64,000 bases of DNA from Amoebophrya sp. A120 (taxonomy: Eukaryota > Sar > Dinophyceae > Syndiniales > Amoebophryaceae). The DNA is taken from assembly GCA_905178155.1 (NCBI GenBank), contig CAJINV010000001.1, positions 16,306,142 to 16,370,141 of the forward strand, in the 5' to 3' direction. Made by a program: the position numbers and the translations under genes. Shown here piece by piece: positions 33,086-44,387 of this stretch; within the stretch, counting starts at the first letter, position 1; the number at the start of each line of letters is the position of its first letter. The notes below the pieces were generated by a model, which searched no databases, had not been told where the DNA came from, and saw nothing but the letters and a program-made list of their open reading frames with translations.

Positions 33086-34970
33086 ATGGCGGAAGAGGTT
33101 AGCTCGGAGTTTGAATGTGCGTTATGCCTTCGCCTGCTACTTGAGCCCGTCAGCGTCTCATGCGGCCACACGTTTTGCAGGTATTTTCACTTTGTCTAAA
33201 CACGCTTGATCGACTTGCGGCGAGTACCCTTTTCGCACTCTTCATTGCCCCTCTTTACATCAGGCGAACACTTGCTCTTGGGAAATGATGCCAATTCGAG
33301 TTCGCGAAAAGTACCTCGGACAACACGTTTTCCTTACAGAACGTGAACCAAAACTGCTAAAACAGGTCCTGCATCGAGGCTAGTCTGGACCACCGTGCCG
33401 CCTGTCCGCTATGTCGGCAGCCCATCATCGCAGGCCGAAGCGTGAACGTCCTGATTCAAAATTTGATTCAGCAGCGGTACCCCCAGACTCTCCGGGCGCG
33501 CCAAGAGGAGCAGCTGGAGGAGATTCGGGATGATGAGCAGCAGCGCGCGGGGGCGAACACTACCGCTATCTCGCCGGACAGAGATGCGGCGGGGGCCACA
33601 GAGCGGCGGAACGTGCCGATGTTCGCGAGCTCCAGATTATACCAGACCAACGAGCTTCTATTCCCGGGGGCCGAGATGCTCTTCAAGGCAACGGAGATGC
33701 AGGACGAGCATATCCTGGATCATCTACTTGCCACCTCGCGGGAGTTTGTGATGCAGTACGAAGCATCTGCTGGTGCTGGCAGTGGCGACGATGAAGCGAG
33801 AAATGGTGGCGCATCGAACGCAGCCGGAACTGCCAATACAGCAAATTCCTCCACAACTGGCAATTCCGTAGGCTATCTCTTCCAGGTGGAGTCCGCGGAG
33901 CGGGATCCGCAGGACGAAACGCGGATGGTGCAGTGCCGGTGCAAGGAGCGGGTGTGGGTGCGAGGGATGAGATTCACGACGCGGCCGGAAACCGGGACCG
34001 GCATGCGTATCTGCGACATCGTGCCGATGAAAGACGGAGCGATAGACGTAGCCGAGCTCGTGCTGCCGACCGCCTACCAGCCACTGCGCTTAGATCCTAT
34101 GACGGGCAAGCGGTTGGGTAGCACGAGCAGCACGCCTCCACAGCAAGAGGACGCACCACCTGTAGAAGCGCAAGCGGGCACGCAGCCTGCATCACCCGTA
34201 AACGCTGAGGGGCCACCAGACGAAGCCAATGGGGGTATCGAGCTCACTCCTGTCCTAAACCCAGCAACGCGACCTATTGTCGCTCCACCTGACGTGCGTT
34301 CACGGAACCTAGCGTCCATTGCGGATGAGTGTGTCATTTACCTGAACTTTCACCTGGAACGACTGGGGCCGCACGCCCGGCAGCGCTTCATTCGCCACCA
34401 CGGGCCGGTGCCAATGCGAGTTGCGCGGTCGGTCATGCAATTGCGCGACATCGAGCAACTTTCGTGGTATCTTTGCCGAGTGCTGGTCGCGACAGACGAC
34501 CGGAAAACGGAGTGGTATTTTCTACGCTACTTTCATCATGTCTCCTCCTGCTCAGTTTCGCGGGCAGTATCCCTTGTAGACTAGAGGACGGTCTGGAGTT
34601 GCCGTTTTATGGTTCATTCCGCTGCGTGTGCGTACTGCATGAATTCGTTCCACCATGTTCTACATAGGTGCACGTCCAGTGGAATTTTCACTATCCGAAA
34701 AATTAAAATTTGCATCTTCCAAGGTTCAAGTCGACGGATTTGAAGCTCCGTCTGTGCGATTGCTTGCAGGTGTTCCGGGAGTGTGGAAAGCCCGGGGCAT
34801 GCCTCCAGATGCCAGGCTCGGCGGCCTGGATGAAGCTTGGCTCTCACTATTCGTCCCTTCTGCTGCTGGTGATTGTTCTCCTTCTTCTCTATCTCAAAGG
34901 GAGCGGCCACCTGGACGCGCTTGAGCGGTCGCGGGGGCGCGGAAAATACGTAATCGACTTCGATTCGTAG
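33086..34970 (+). CDS. LONRF-like RING E3 ligase with C-terminal membrane anchor
   Basis: Exons 33086-33180, 33366-34566 and 34770-34970 join in phase to 498 residues. The first intron interrupts a complete C3HC4 RING: Cys11, Cys14, Cys26, His28, Cys31, Cys34, Cys45 and Cys48 (ECALCLRLLLEPVSVSCGHT; then CPLCRQPI). The following region resembles the LON N-terminal-like domain of LONRF proteins: NELLFPGAEMLFKATEMQ at its start, and near its end a helix (HARQRFIRHHGPVP) equivalent to the LONRF segment before the conserved Trp/Leu block, here LSWYLCRVLVATDD. A Gly/Ala/Asn-rich linker divides it. The last exon adds a strong transmembrane helix (SSLLLLVIVLLLLYL) and a short basic tail. Predicted role: membrane-tethered ubiquitin ligase. 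RING is certain, LON similarity is moderate, substrate unknown. Confidence 0.78.
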
Positions 34971-36099
34971 GCGACATCGCAAATTATCCGCACTGGCTCT
35001 GGGACACAGTCAGTTGGTCAGGATTGGAGGGTGGAACTCCTCTGTATCAGTTGGTCGCCCACAGCAGGCGCAGGGCAGCGCTCGTCCAGCATTATGACCA
35101 GCAAGGGAAGCGCCCTTCGCCAAACACGAGAGTCCAACACCCGGGAGCAGGATCCAATGGTGTCGCGATGAGAAGGAAACACCCAGCAAAAGGGGTAAAA
35201 CCGCTGCCGTGGCGACCCGGCGGAGAATCTTTCGGCAGGCAGATATGGGCAGCGTCGCAGGGCCAAAGAGCCGGCCTTCCCACACAACGGAAGAGAAAGC
35301 ACGTGGGGTCTGGAGTGCATGGAGTTTCTCTGCCAGGCAGATACAGCTGGCAGACAAAGACGCGATAAAAACACTGGAGTGCAAGACGCAAACTCGCAAA
35401 ACTGCTCCGCTAGGCACGAGCGCATGAGGCTCATCCATGAGCGGATCGACCAGAAATGGAGAAAATTCTTTATCGATTCCAAGAAGGTGGAACGTAATTT
35501 ACATGAAACTGGTGGCCTGCTAGCAGCTCGCCTCAGTGAAGGGGCGGTGAAACCATTTCTAGGAGTAGTTGTACGCGTGGCAACTTAAGTCGGTCAAGCA
35601 TCAGTTCTCTCCGCAACACGCGTGATCCGCTGCTGTGGTCATGTGCATCAGGATTTTCTAAATTTGGATCCGTGCTCTAGTCGATTATGTCCATTGCCGT
35701 TCCGATGAGGATCATGAAGGAACATACCGAGAACGAGATCAGGATCACATCGTCAACTACAGAGCAGTACGAAACCGCAATGAAAGCAAGATCGAAAGCT
35801 AGAAAAGAACTGCAACATGCGACCACAAAAGATCTCGGCCGGGAATCGAAACGAAATCGCAAATGTTCAAATTTAGATCCTTCAAAAGCTCTCTTAAATG
35901 ATTCACGCTCTGGTTTATTCCGCGACTACCGCCGAAAAACAATAAATGCGAAAAACAAGAAAGTAAACCTAAATTTCAATCACTAAAACTGTTTTCCTGT
36001 CTCTCACACCGAAACCTCTCTTCTTTATCTAAACTTTCGCACCAGGGAATCGATCGCGCTTTACGAGCTTAAAGCAACGATACAACTACATCACACAAA
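34971..36099. other. Spacer with a GC-rich multi-frame-open stretch
   Basis: From about 35010 to 35480 several frames on both strands stay open for 100-150 codons, which makes coding strand and frame undecidable. The plus frame 35319-35588 (MRLIHERIDQKWRKFFIDSK) is the most protein-like. The rest to 36099 is AT-richer, with a low-complexity frame (35687-35986) that is not called. Confidence 0.4.
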
Positions 36100-36883
36100 A
36101 TGGTGCTCATCAGCCGCAAGAACCGCAAGGCGATCCTCGAGTACCTCTTCAAGGAGGGTGTGCTCACCGTGCAGAAGGATGGCATGAAGCCGAAGCACGA
36201 CCAGATCGATGTGCCGAACCTGCACGTCATGATGGTCATGAAGTCCCTGACTTCCAAGGACTACGTCAAGGAGAAGTTCAACTGGCAGTGGTACGGTTTT
36301 TCACTATTCCTTCATGTTGTGTTGGTATTTATTTTCTAAATCGAAATCCAAGTTGTAGGCACTTCCAGATGTGATTTTGTTTTTGCAAAACCAACGCGAA
36401 GACGGAACTTCCCAAACAAAACTCAAATCCAGGTACTACTACTACCTGACCGATGAGGGTATCTCCCACTTGCGTGAGGTGTTGCACCTGCCCAGCACCG
36501 TCTTCCCGTCTACCCTGACCAAGCAGGTCCGCCAGAACCGCCCGGGTGGCAAGGGTGGCTACGATGACGAGGACCGACCGAAGGGCAAGGGAAAGGGCAA
36601 GGGAAAGAAGGGTATCGATAGTGTTTTTCCGTGTGGTCATTAACATCTCTTTCTTCTTGTTCGGTCGCCGGTTTCATGTTGCTCTTTCAACACTACGCGT
36701 CTGCACCAAATATCCCTCCTCTCATGAAACTCTTTAGATAGCAGGGAAAATAAGATACTTCTCTGCGCACAGCTCATCATAATTTCGTCTAAACTTGAAC
36801 TTTCAGGTAAGGGCAAGGGCTGGTCCGCTGGCGGAAAGGGCGGCTATGCCGGTGAGGCTGAGCCGAAGGAATCCGAGGAGTAA
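36100..36883 (+). CDS. RPS10: 40S ribosomal protein eS10
   Basis: Exons 36100-36290, 36433-36611 and 36807-36883 join in phase to 148 residues. The start MVLISRKNRKAILEYLFKEG and the segment after the first splice (YYYYLTDEGISHLREVLHLP) match the winged-helix S10_plectin domain of eS10, a component of the small-subunit head near the mRNA entry. The tail is the typical Gly/Lys-rich extension (KGKGKGKGKK, then GKGWSAGGKGGYAGEAE) with an acidic end. Length is slightly below the common 150-165 residues. Donors are GTACGG and GTATCG, and acceptors ATCCAG and TTTCAG. Splicing restores the conserved W-Y-Y-L-T-(D/N)-E-G-I core exactly, so the model is secure. The spliced product acts in cytoplasmic translation and should be highly expressed. 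Confidence 0.96.
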
Positions 36884-37493
36884 ACATCCACCTTTCTCCT
36901 GCGTGGTGCTGAATGAGCGCTTCTGTGATGGAGTGTTATCGAGACTGTAAATCTAACGTGAGTTCATGGCTTGCGAATCTTCGTGGCGACTTGGAGCCAA
37001 GAATATTTGTATGTCAATCTCAAACCTTTTGAAACAGCTCTCGACGTCGCTTTCTCGCGATCAAATTCAAAAAGAAAAAAGATTTTGTTTCTACGGTTGC
37101 CTGCTAGGTGCCGCACCAGCGCGAACTCTGTTCGGCTGATTCATCTTTACCTACACGAGAAGTGTTCGCGCAACAGAACTGATTTTTCTTTGTGCAGCCG
37201 CTGCGAAAGTCTGTTGCTAAGTACTGGTGCTGCTCTATTTCGGTTACAAGTCTCGGTCGCTGTCGTGCGGATTTGTGGACTCATCGTCGTGTCGATAGTG
37301 ATGTTTTGTAGAGGGGATCTTTCTTTGAGCGCTTCCTGCATACAGTAAGCACAGTAAATATACAAGAATATTGATGCTTTTTTTATACAGAGAGAGCACT
37401 TTACTTTGTTTGTGGTGCTTAGCCCTATCCTTTGCGCCTGAGGACGCCCCTTGCCACTATTCAGGAAGAATCAGTGCGACCGTCGGAACAACG
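36884..37493. other. Spacer between eS10 and exostosin genes
   Basis: No supported gene. The exostosin frame is open upstream from 37371, so part of this interval may be coding if the earlier ATG is used. Confidence 0.45.
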
Positions 37494-39734
37494 ATGTTGA
37501 TGTTCCTACGCGTGTTTGCTTCTCTCCTTTTTCTGCGCAGCCTGCCGGCCGTGGCAAGTCCCATGCCCGCTACAGACACGGTTCCGGTTCCGGACCTGCA
37601 GGGGGAGACGAAGAAATCACTTGCTAGCCAGCACAATCCGAACGCGCTTATGGACGAAGTGGACCTGGAAGTCAAGGGCGCATTGGAGAAAAGTGCAGTC
37701 GCGGTCGCGGAAGAAACCGACCAGCTGCCGCGTGAACTGCGCTGCGAGGGCCCCATGCAGGATTATTGGCAGTACGTGAAGAAAATCAGCAACGTGTATC
37801 AAGTCGCACATATTCCGGCCGAGGCACGCGACGCGGTGACGAATGAATTCCTCAGATTTGGCTTTTCCGACGAATGGCTTGCGGGCGCACGTGGCGATTG
37901 CGTGTACGGCCTGGCGTTTTTGATTTTGCTCTCCCTCCCCAAAATGGAGCAGGAGATGGGTCACGACCCCGCTGTTCTGAGGAAGTACTACAGGCTGTTT
38001 GAGGAACTCGCCCGGTCCGAGGAGGCAACGCACGGCCCCGCCGCAAGCGAGCGCTTGGGATGGTACATGCGCACGCACCAGAGTGAGTCCTACCCCATGC
38101 TGTTGGGCTTGTTACCAAGCCAGACGGAACGGGGGGAGGAGGAAACAATACAACAGGCACTCACGGACTCGAGCGACTTCGAACTCCCCCTTTCTGCTGA
38201 AGAAGCGGAGATGTTGGCATTTCACGAGGACGATTCCAGCACAATACCCGAAGATCAAGAACATGGTCGTGCAAGCACTGCTAGCTTTGCTGCAAGAGAT
38301 GCTGCAGAAGCGCGATCCAGTCGGTCGATAACAGACGCAGAAGTTGCGCGATTTCTCCAAACGAACGCATCTTTGGCTGAAGACGCAGCCTCAAATTCTC
38401 TCGTTCTCTCCACGACGGGCCAGGGGTTCCGGCAGCTGTCCTCGAAAATGATAAACGACCTGCGACACCCGCCACGGTTTCAGCAGCCCATCCCGAGACT
38501 CTTCGACGTCCGAGTGTTCGTGCTGGACTTTGGAAAGTTCAACGAGTGGACGAGTCGCTCGCTCCTGTGCAGTCAGGGCATGTTCGCGACCGAAGTGTTT
38601 GTGCACCGCTGGTTGCTGCACTCCCCCTACCGCACACTCGATCCGGACGCCGCGGACTTTTTCTTCGTGCCCATCTACCCGAGCTGTATCCAGACGAAGT
38701 TCGACAAGAACATCGACGACCTCAACGAGTTCTACATCTCCGCGTTGACGCAAGAGCACCGGCCTGACGAAAACCTGCCGCACCCAACCGGGATTGACGT
38801 GAAGTATTACTTCGAGCGGAACGACGGCCGCGACTTCGTGTTTCAGTTCAGCAGCGAGTGCCTGGACTTCCCAAAGTGGAAAAAGTATCTGCTGCGTTCG
38901 CCTTTCATCAGCGTGGAAAAGACGCCGATTGAGTGCACCAAGGACTTCGGCTACGTGAATGAGCAGAACGCCGAGGAGTACGGAAAATCCTGCTACCACT
39001 GCAACCACTGCTTTTCCCCGTGGAAGGACATCTTGATTCCCGGGTTCGTGGAGAAGTGGAGCATTGATCGCATGATGTCCAAGGCCCAGCCCTACAGCGC
39101 GCGCGACAACCTGCTCTGCTACCACGGGGCGGACAGCGACGAAATCTCGCTGTACAAGTACGCCAACGCCACCGCGCGCAACGACATCCAGGACCACCTC
39201 GCCGGCACGCCGGGCACCAGCATTGGACGGCGGATTCCTATCATCATGGACTATTTCGAACGCATGGGCAGTTGCGTGTTCTGCCTGGTGCCTAAAGGGC
39301 TGGGCTACTGGAGCAACCGCTTCTTCGAAATCCTCTTTATCGGCTGCATTCCCGTAATTCTGTCGGACGAGATGGGCTTGCCGTTTTCGGACAAAATCCC
39401 GTGGCAGGAGTTCACGATCAAATGGCCCATGAAAATCGTGGACAAGCGGCTGTTGCGGTACCTGGACGATTTGATTCTGTACCACCCAGCTTTGGTGGAG
39501 AAAATGCACAACACCCTGCTGCAGTACCTCTGCTGGCTCTCCTGGCACTCGCAGGACTACGACTGCTCCCCCTACCGGGCGATTGTCGAGCAACTCGCTG
39601 CGAAAAAGAAGGGGTTCCCCTACTACACCGGCCGCTTTTGGAACACGGAACTGGATTCGCGAGAATACAGCGACCAAATGCCCTACCCCTACTACCGCGA
39701 TCAAATGGAGGGTGGGCTCCCGGAACCGTCATGA
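37494..39734 (+). CDS. Exostosin-family glycosyltransferase (GT47)
   Basis: About 746 residues from the ATG at 37494, chosen because it begins a good signal peptide or anchor (MLMFLRVFASLLFLRSLPAV). An in-frame ATG at 37371 would add 41 residues. The catalytic part (about 360-720) shows exostosin hallmarks: FDVRVFVLDFGKFNEWTSRS, ATEVFVHRWLLHSPYRTLDP, then DAADFFFVPIYPSC, and the C-terminal donor-binding block FCLVPKGLGYWSNRFFEILF followed by GCIPVILSDEMGLPF. GT47 enzymes add glucuronic acid, galactose, xylose or arabinose to polysaccharides in the Golgi lumen; the sugar cannot be told here. A Cys-rich insertion (YHCNHCFSPW) lies in the middle. The N-terminal 300 residues are family-specific and acidic. 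Single exon. Confidence 0.88.
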   Translation: MLMFLRVFASLLFLRSLPAVASPMPATDTVPVPDLQGETKKSLASQHNPNALMDEVDLEVKGALEKSAVAVAEETDQLPRELRCEGPMQDYWQYVKKISNVYQVAHIPAEARDAVTNEFLRFGFSDEWLAGARGDCVYGLAFLILLSLPKMEQEMGHDPAVLRKYYRLFEELARSEEATHGPAASERLGWYMRTHQSESYPMLLGLLPSQTERGEEETIQQALTDSSDFELPLSAEEAEMLAFHEDDSSTIPEDQEHGRASTASFAARDAAEARSSRSITDAEVARFLQTNASLAEDAASNSLVLSTTGQGFRQLSSKMINDLRHPPRFQQPIPRLFDVRVFVLDFGKFNEWTSRSLLCSQGMFATEVFVHRWLLHSPYRTLDPDAADFFFVPIYPSCIQTKFDKNIDDLNEFYISALTQEHRPDENLPHPTGIDVKYYFERNDGRDFVFQFSSECLDFPKWKKYLLRSPFISVEKTPIECTKDFGYVNEQNAEEYGKSCYHCNHCFSPWKDILIPGFVEKWSIDRMMSKAQPYSARDNLLCYHGADSDEISLYKYANATARNDIQDHLAGTPGTSIGRRIPIIMDYFERMGSCVFCLVPKGLGYWSNRFFEILFIGCIPVILSDEMGLPFSDKIPWQEFTIKWPMKIVDKRLLRYLDDLILYHPALVEKMHNTLLQYLCWLSWHSQDYDCSPYRAIVEQLAAKKKGFPYYTGRFWNTELDSREYSDQMPYPYYRDQMEGGLPEPS

Positions 39735-40681
39735 CGAGACACTTCGCGAGCCGGCGAAATTCCTACTGCGCCAGCGGTAAGGCAGAACGTGGGAGAATTC
39801 GTTGGTTGCGGCCACACGACTGCTAGTGCCCGAGCAACGCGTTCGGAAGTGAACGATAACCGATTCGCGGAGTGGATTTACGTTTATGGTAAAGGAGTGC
39901 CAGCATCAGTAAGTCGTATGCGCATTGAGCACGCGTGGAGTGCTCGGCGAGGGAGGACGCGGCGGGCGGCAGTACCATGAGAAGGCGGGTAGATTGATTC
40001 GGAACCCTGCGGGAGTGGCAAAAATTGCGAGCCTTCTTAAGAATACTATAACGTTTTCTTGTTGGTGGATGGTGATGGCAGGGTCCTATCTAGTCAAGAA
40101 GCGGAGCACCGCGGAGGCAACTACGCTGGTGCTATGCGGTAACGATCCGGTAAAGACGGCGCCACGTTCAGATGGTATTGTTGCTGTCTGAACGTGTACA
40201 CGAAAAAAAAAAGAATCCACGCCAGACTGACAAGAGAAATGCACTTCGACGGTTCTGGAAGCACTGGACGAAGAAACATCTCGGAAGCAGTTGTAAAAAA
40301 AGTGCACAGAAGAGGAGAAGTGATTTCGATCAAATGCACGAGTCACGTAGACGGCATAATTTTCTGTATTGTATTCAACTGACATCTTGCGCCACTTCGT
40401 CTTCTATTTGAGGAAAAAGGACGTGTCTTGATGTTGCTTTTGTGAATCGCGATCTAGATCCCCAATGAGATCACGTGATGAAAACGATCCCGATGTAAGC
40501 ACCTTCTTTGCTCCAGTTTTTCATTGCGACCAGTTCTTCTCAGGCACTGTTGTTGTGAGTTTGTTTCACATGACGAAGATCGTTGTTGTGCGTGAACAAA
40601 TTCTTTTTCGAAATAGTGTTTTTCATAGAAATTTCCCCTATTGCCAATGGTTCTTCTTCCGTACCTGAAGTGGTGAAAGAG
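39735..40681. other. Intergenic, no supported gene
   Basis: About 950 bases with short overlapping frames only. The frame of the next gene is open from 40583 but the first credible ATG is at 40682. Confidence 0.5.
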
Positions 40682-43486
40682 ATGGCTCCTCCGGCTTCTC
40701 CTACCTCCTCAGTACCACCACTCGCAGTGAAAATGGCGACGGCGGTGATGACGAACGAAACAGAACTTACGGCTTCGCCGTTCAACAGTACGACCAGCAC
40801 GGGCGCTGCACAGCTCGGGGCAGCCGGGCATCCGAAAAATCAAGAGAACTTCACGGCTTCTGCCTTGGATCCAAACGCGACCGCAGCATCTGCCTCAGAC
40901 GACGGCAGCAGCATTGCGGAAGGGCTCGTGGAGTCCGCGACAACGTATTTGGCCACGCTAGGCACAGACGCACTGGCGTCTACGCAGGATTTCTTCACTG
41001 TCTACTTGCCGCTTTTTTTCACAGTTACTCTTCCAAAGTACTTCGCCGACGCGGCTACCAACGGATACAATTCTGTTATCCAGTTTTGCATCCAGCTGTA
41101 CTACGCCTGCTGCGCGGTTTTGCAGCTGCTGCTCACCATCTCAGATTTGGTCTACCAGCTGCTTCTCGGACTGTGGCGCGTCGCGCAAACCATCGCGCAT
41201 GTATGGCTTACTTACATCGGCATACTGCCGATAATAATCGCAGCCACGTGCTTGATCATATTCTTGGTCTTGGCGCGATCTGTTGCAAATCGACGATTTG
41301 CAAGACTGCGGAACCGAATTGAAGATGTGATTCTCTCCGCAAACGTCCACGCCGAGGAGAAAGATGCAAGTCCGAGTTTTATTTCCTCAAGATCTTCTAC
41401 AGGAGGCAACCGGGACCTCGAGCAATTGCGTGGAGCGCTCCCGCTTTTCCCCATAGTGCATCCGGAAGGAAGACTCGTGGGAAGCAGCAGAGAAATCGTC
41501 GCCGTCGGCGATGCCGAGTACCCGAGCATGCGGACGAGACGGCTGCGTGGACAGGACAGCAGGTGCGCAGACAGTAGTGGCACGAAGACGGAGATCCTCT
41601 CGAAGGCACCGAACGTGAATCTCGTCCAGGATGACTCCAGCGGGACGGAATCGGCGAATTCTAGCACATCGGCGACGCCAAAGTCCCAGACGGAGAATTT
41701 TGCGGAAATCGTCGACTCGGCCGGGTATCCGGTGAAAACGGACTCGCGCTCGCTGCTCTTTGCCGGTGCAACAAGCTTGTCCTCTGTGCGAGCAAACGAC
41801 TCTCGCAGTGATGTGCAGGAGGTGGCCGAAATAAATTCGAAACCCTGCCTGCTCTACGTGCACGCGTTTCGCGGCAGCCCGGGCGATGCCGGGTACCGGG
41901 TTTCCGCCCAGATGGCAAAAGCGCTCTCTACAGACCTGGCCACCGTGCGCTTGAGGTGGCACGGGTTTCGCGGGTCGGATAGTTTACTGCACTGGGCGTC
42001 AGCGGCGGACTACGTGCAGGACGTGATGCAGGCGTTGCGCAGGTTGGTGGTCGTTTACGGGCGAAGGAAAATTACGCTCGTCGGTCACGGTTTGGGAGCG
42101 ACCATCTGCTTCATCGTACACAGGATACTGTCCACATCTTCGACCTCCGGGCGCAAACCTGGAAAGAGATCCGCCGACTCGACGACCACACAACAACAAG
42201 ATCCGATCCGTGCAGCGCTGCAGGGGGCAATCTTGCTGTGTCCGCAAGTTGACTACGGGGCGGTAACACAGGAGATGCTGGATCCACACATCCAAGAGCT
42301 TCTTGCCGAGTCACCTGTGTTTGCTTCGGGCCTGGGACGCAGCACGGGAATCGATGATCCCGCAGTTTTCTACGCCGGGGTGGCCGAACTGCGGTCCGCC
42401 AACCGCCGCTACCACGTCAAGGAATTCCTCTACCGCAGCTGGCTAGTGGGCGCGGGTTGGCAGCTGCTCTCCCTATGCAAGCGCTGGGGACTAGTTGCGG
42501 CACCGGGCTTGGGAGGCGTTCCCAGTGCTGCAGACTCGAAGTCCAGAAAAAAGAAAGTTTCGACCCAAGAGCGAGCCGCTTTCGTTCAGCGAGTCTGCGA
42601 CTGGTGTCTGCACGCTTTCCCAGCGAAACCGGATGCGTACGAAATGTCCCAGCTGGGTGGAGCGCCTGCCATGGCAGTCGCGGCTGGGGCGTCATCTTCA
42701 CCGACGAAAAGAAGCAAAAACACGGGCTCAAGCTCTGGTACTGATGCTGGCAGTGACGCAAGCGCGCCGTCGCCGCGCACAAAGAACAAGAAGAAAAGGA
42801 AGCACGTGGAGCACGTGCCATTTGAAACGAAACGGACAGGCTTCGATATCATCGGGGCGTGCCTGGAGAAAGTTCTAATCAAAGGTGCGCTTTTTTGCTG
42901 TACATGAATGCAGTTTCTGTCTTATGGCCCTGGAGCAGGACGCATGCTGTTTCTTGATACTGGTTTCCGTGTCCTCGTGCATTTTTCTTGGTAGCAGCTG
43001 CAAAACTTCGTTAAACTACTTAGCCCTCACATCGATCATACGTCAGGTCTCTTGACTGCTCGAGACGCGCATGCCGTACGCCATGTGCAGTGGACAGAGT
43101 CGCAAAGCTGGACGTCCCGGCACGACAGTGCGGCGTTGCTCGCTCCGCTTTTGCTGGTTCGATTCGCGAGAGAACTCCTTGGTCAAGCTCCTGGAGGTAG
43201 CAGAGGTGGGGTAGAACCGGCGAAGCAAGACGCCTCCGACGACCAAACTACCAGGGAATCATCGCAAGCCGGAGGCAGATTGTTCATTCTCTCATCCTCC
43301 TCGTCTGTACCAGAGGAGGAGGACGCTGCGCTCTGGGCTGGTGCCGGCGCAGCGCACGACTCCGTGAAGCATGCGGAGGAAAAAATTCTGCTCGGCCACG
43401 ACGTGGAAAAAATCGTCGACCTTGTCAAGCGGCATTTCTCGGATTCAAGTGCTCCTGCGGACCGCGCCAGTGCGGACACTTCCTAA
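40682..43486 (+). CDS. Membrane alpha/beta-hydrolase-fold protein lacking the nucleophile
   Basis: Exons 40682-42884 and 43047-43486 (G/GTGCGC donor, CGTCAG acceptor, in phase) give about 880 residues. An N-terminal Ser/Thr/Ala-rich segment is followed by hydrophobic helices at about 110-175 and a clear transmembrane segment near 178-200 (IGILPIIIAATCLIIFLVLA). After a disordered linker, the hydrolase-like domain begins at about 390: PCLLYVHAFRGSPGDAGYRV, VRLRWHGFRGSD, then the nucleophile elbow ITLVGHGLGATI. In active members this reads G-H-S-L-G; here the serine position (residue 470) is Gly. The second exon supplies a possible acid/His loop (GLLTARDAHAVRHVQW). It is therefore likely a non-catalytic or altered member of the fold. 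Function unknown. Confidence 0.7.
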
Positions 43487-44387
43487 GCACTACCTTGTCC
43501 TTGGCATGGATTTCTTAGAAAAACAAACCACGAGAATTGGCAACGGTTGTGTGGAAATATGTGTGCTTCAAGAAGATCGACGCTATGCATTATTTCCGTC
43601 TTATTTCCTACATTACGCTAGTGATGATCATTTTCGTTTTACCGCCACGGTTCTGCCGCCTCCGCTAGCAGTTCTCGCAAGTACACTCTTTTGTTCTCCT
43701 CCGCCAAGCTACACGCAAACTTTCACTACAAACATGTTGATCGCGAGAAGAGTGTCTGTGGACAAGAACGCCAGCAGCTTCATCAAAGAGGCTTTCGCAC
43801 AACTGACAGTTGAGCTGGAAACGTCAAAATAGACTCAAATCGTGAAAGCATCAGAGAAGTCGGGAGAGAGAATGCGAGGCTTTACCCGTGGCCCAGCGCA
43901 ATTTCTTACCAGCAAACTTTCAGATCGGGAACTTCTCATATGATCCTGTACTCGCTGAAGTAGCTGGCTAAATGTAATAGCGGTTGGTTGCGGTGCAGGA
44001 CTAGATTGATGACATTAACCTCGGTAAGCCCCGAGACAAGCGTGGCTTCTGTATGCTAGCTTGGCCGCGCCGGTGACGGAGTGCTTTACAAAAGTCACGA
44101 GCCGCTGCTGCCCCGACCGAGCCGCTCCTCGCTTCCAAGAAGACGTTTGGATTTTTACAGCTGTTCTTCCAGTCCGTGGACCGGCACGCTGCGTAAGACG
44201 GTCTCCTGTCGCTTCTTCACGTCAACACCGCATAATTGAGGCCACGGCAACATCAGCGGGTTTTGTGCGACATCTGTTGGGTGCGAGTTCTAAGTTCTAA
44301 GTTTGATAAAAGATAAGTCCTCGTGTCCGTCCGTCTTGCTTCTACCGTCTTCTGCACGGCGTTTTGGATCCGTCCCGGCCCTGCACC
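43487..44387. other. Spacer, probably including the retrotransposon 5' leader
   Basis: About 900 bases without a supported gene. A frame at 43371-43832 overlaps the end of the upstream gene and is not protein-like. The 5' boundary of the element at 44388 cannot be placed, so part of this interval may be its promoter-containing 5' UTR. Confidence 0.45.

Noticed and set aside
38391-39704. Minus-strand open frame of 437 codons
   Set aside because: Mirror of the exostosin catalytic region on the plus strand; no domain on the minus strand.
43371-43832. Plus-strand frame of 153 codons overlapping the hydrolase 3' end
   Set aside because: Starts inside a supported exon in another frame and lacks protein-like features after it.
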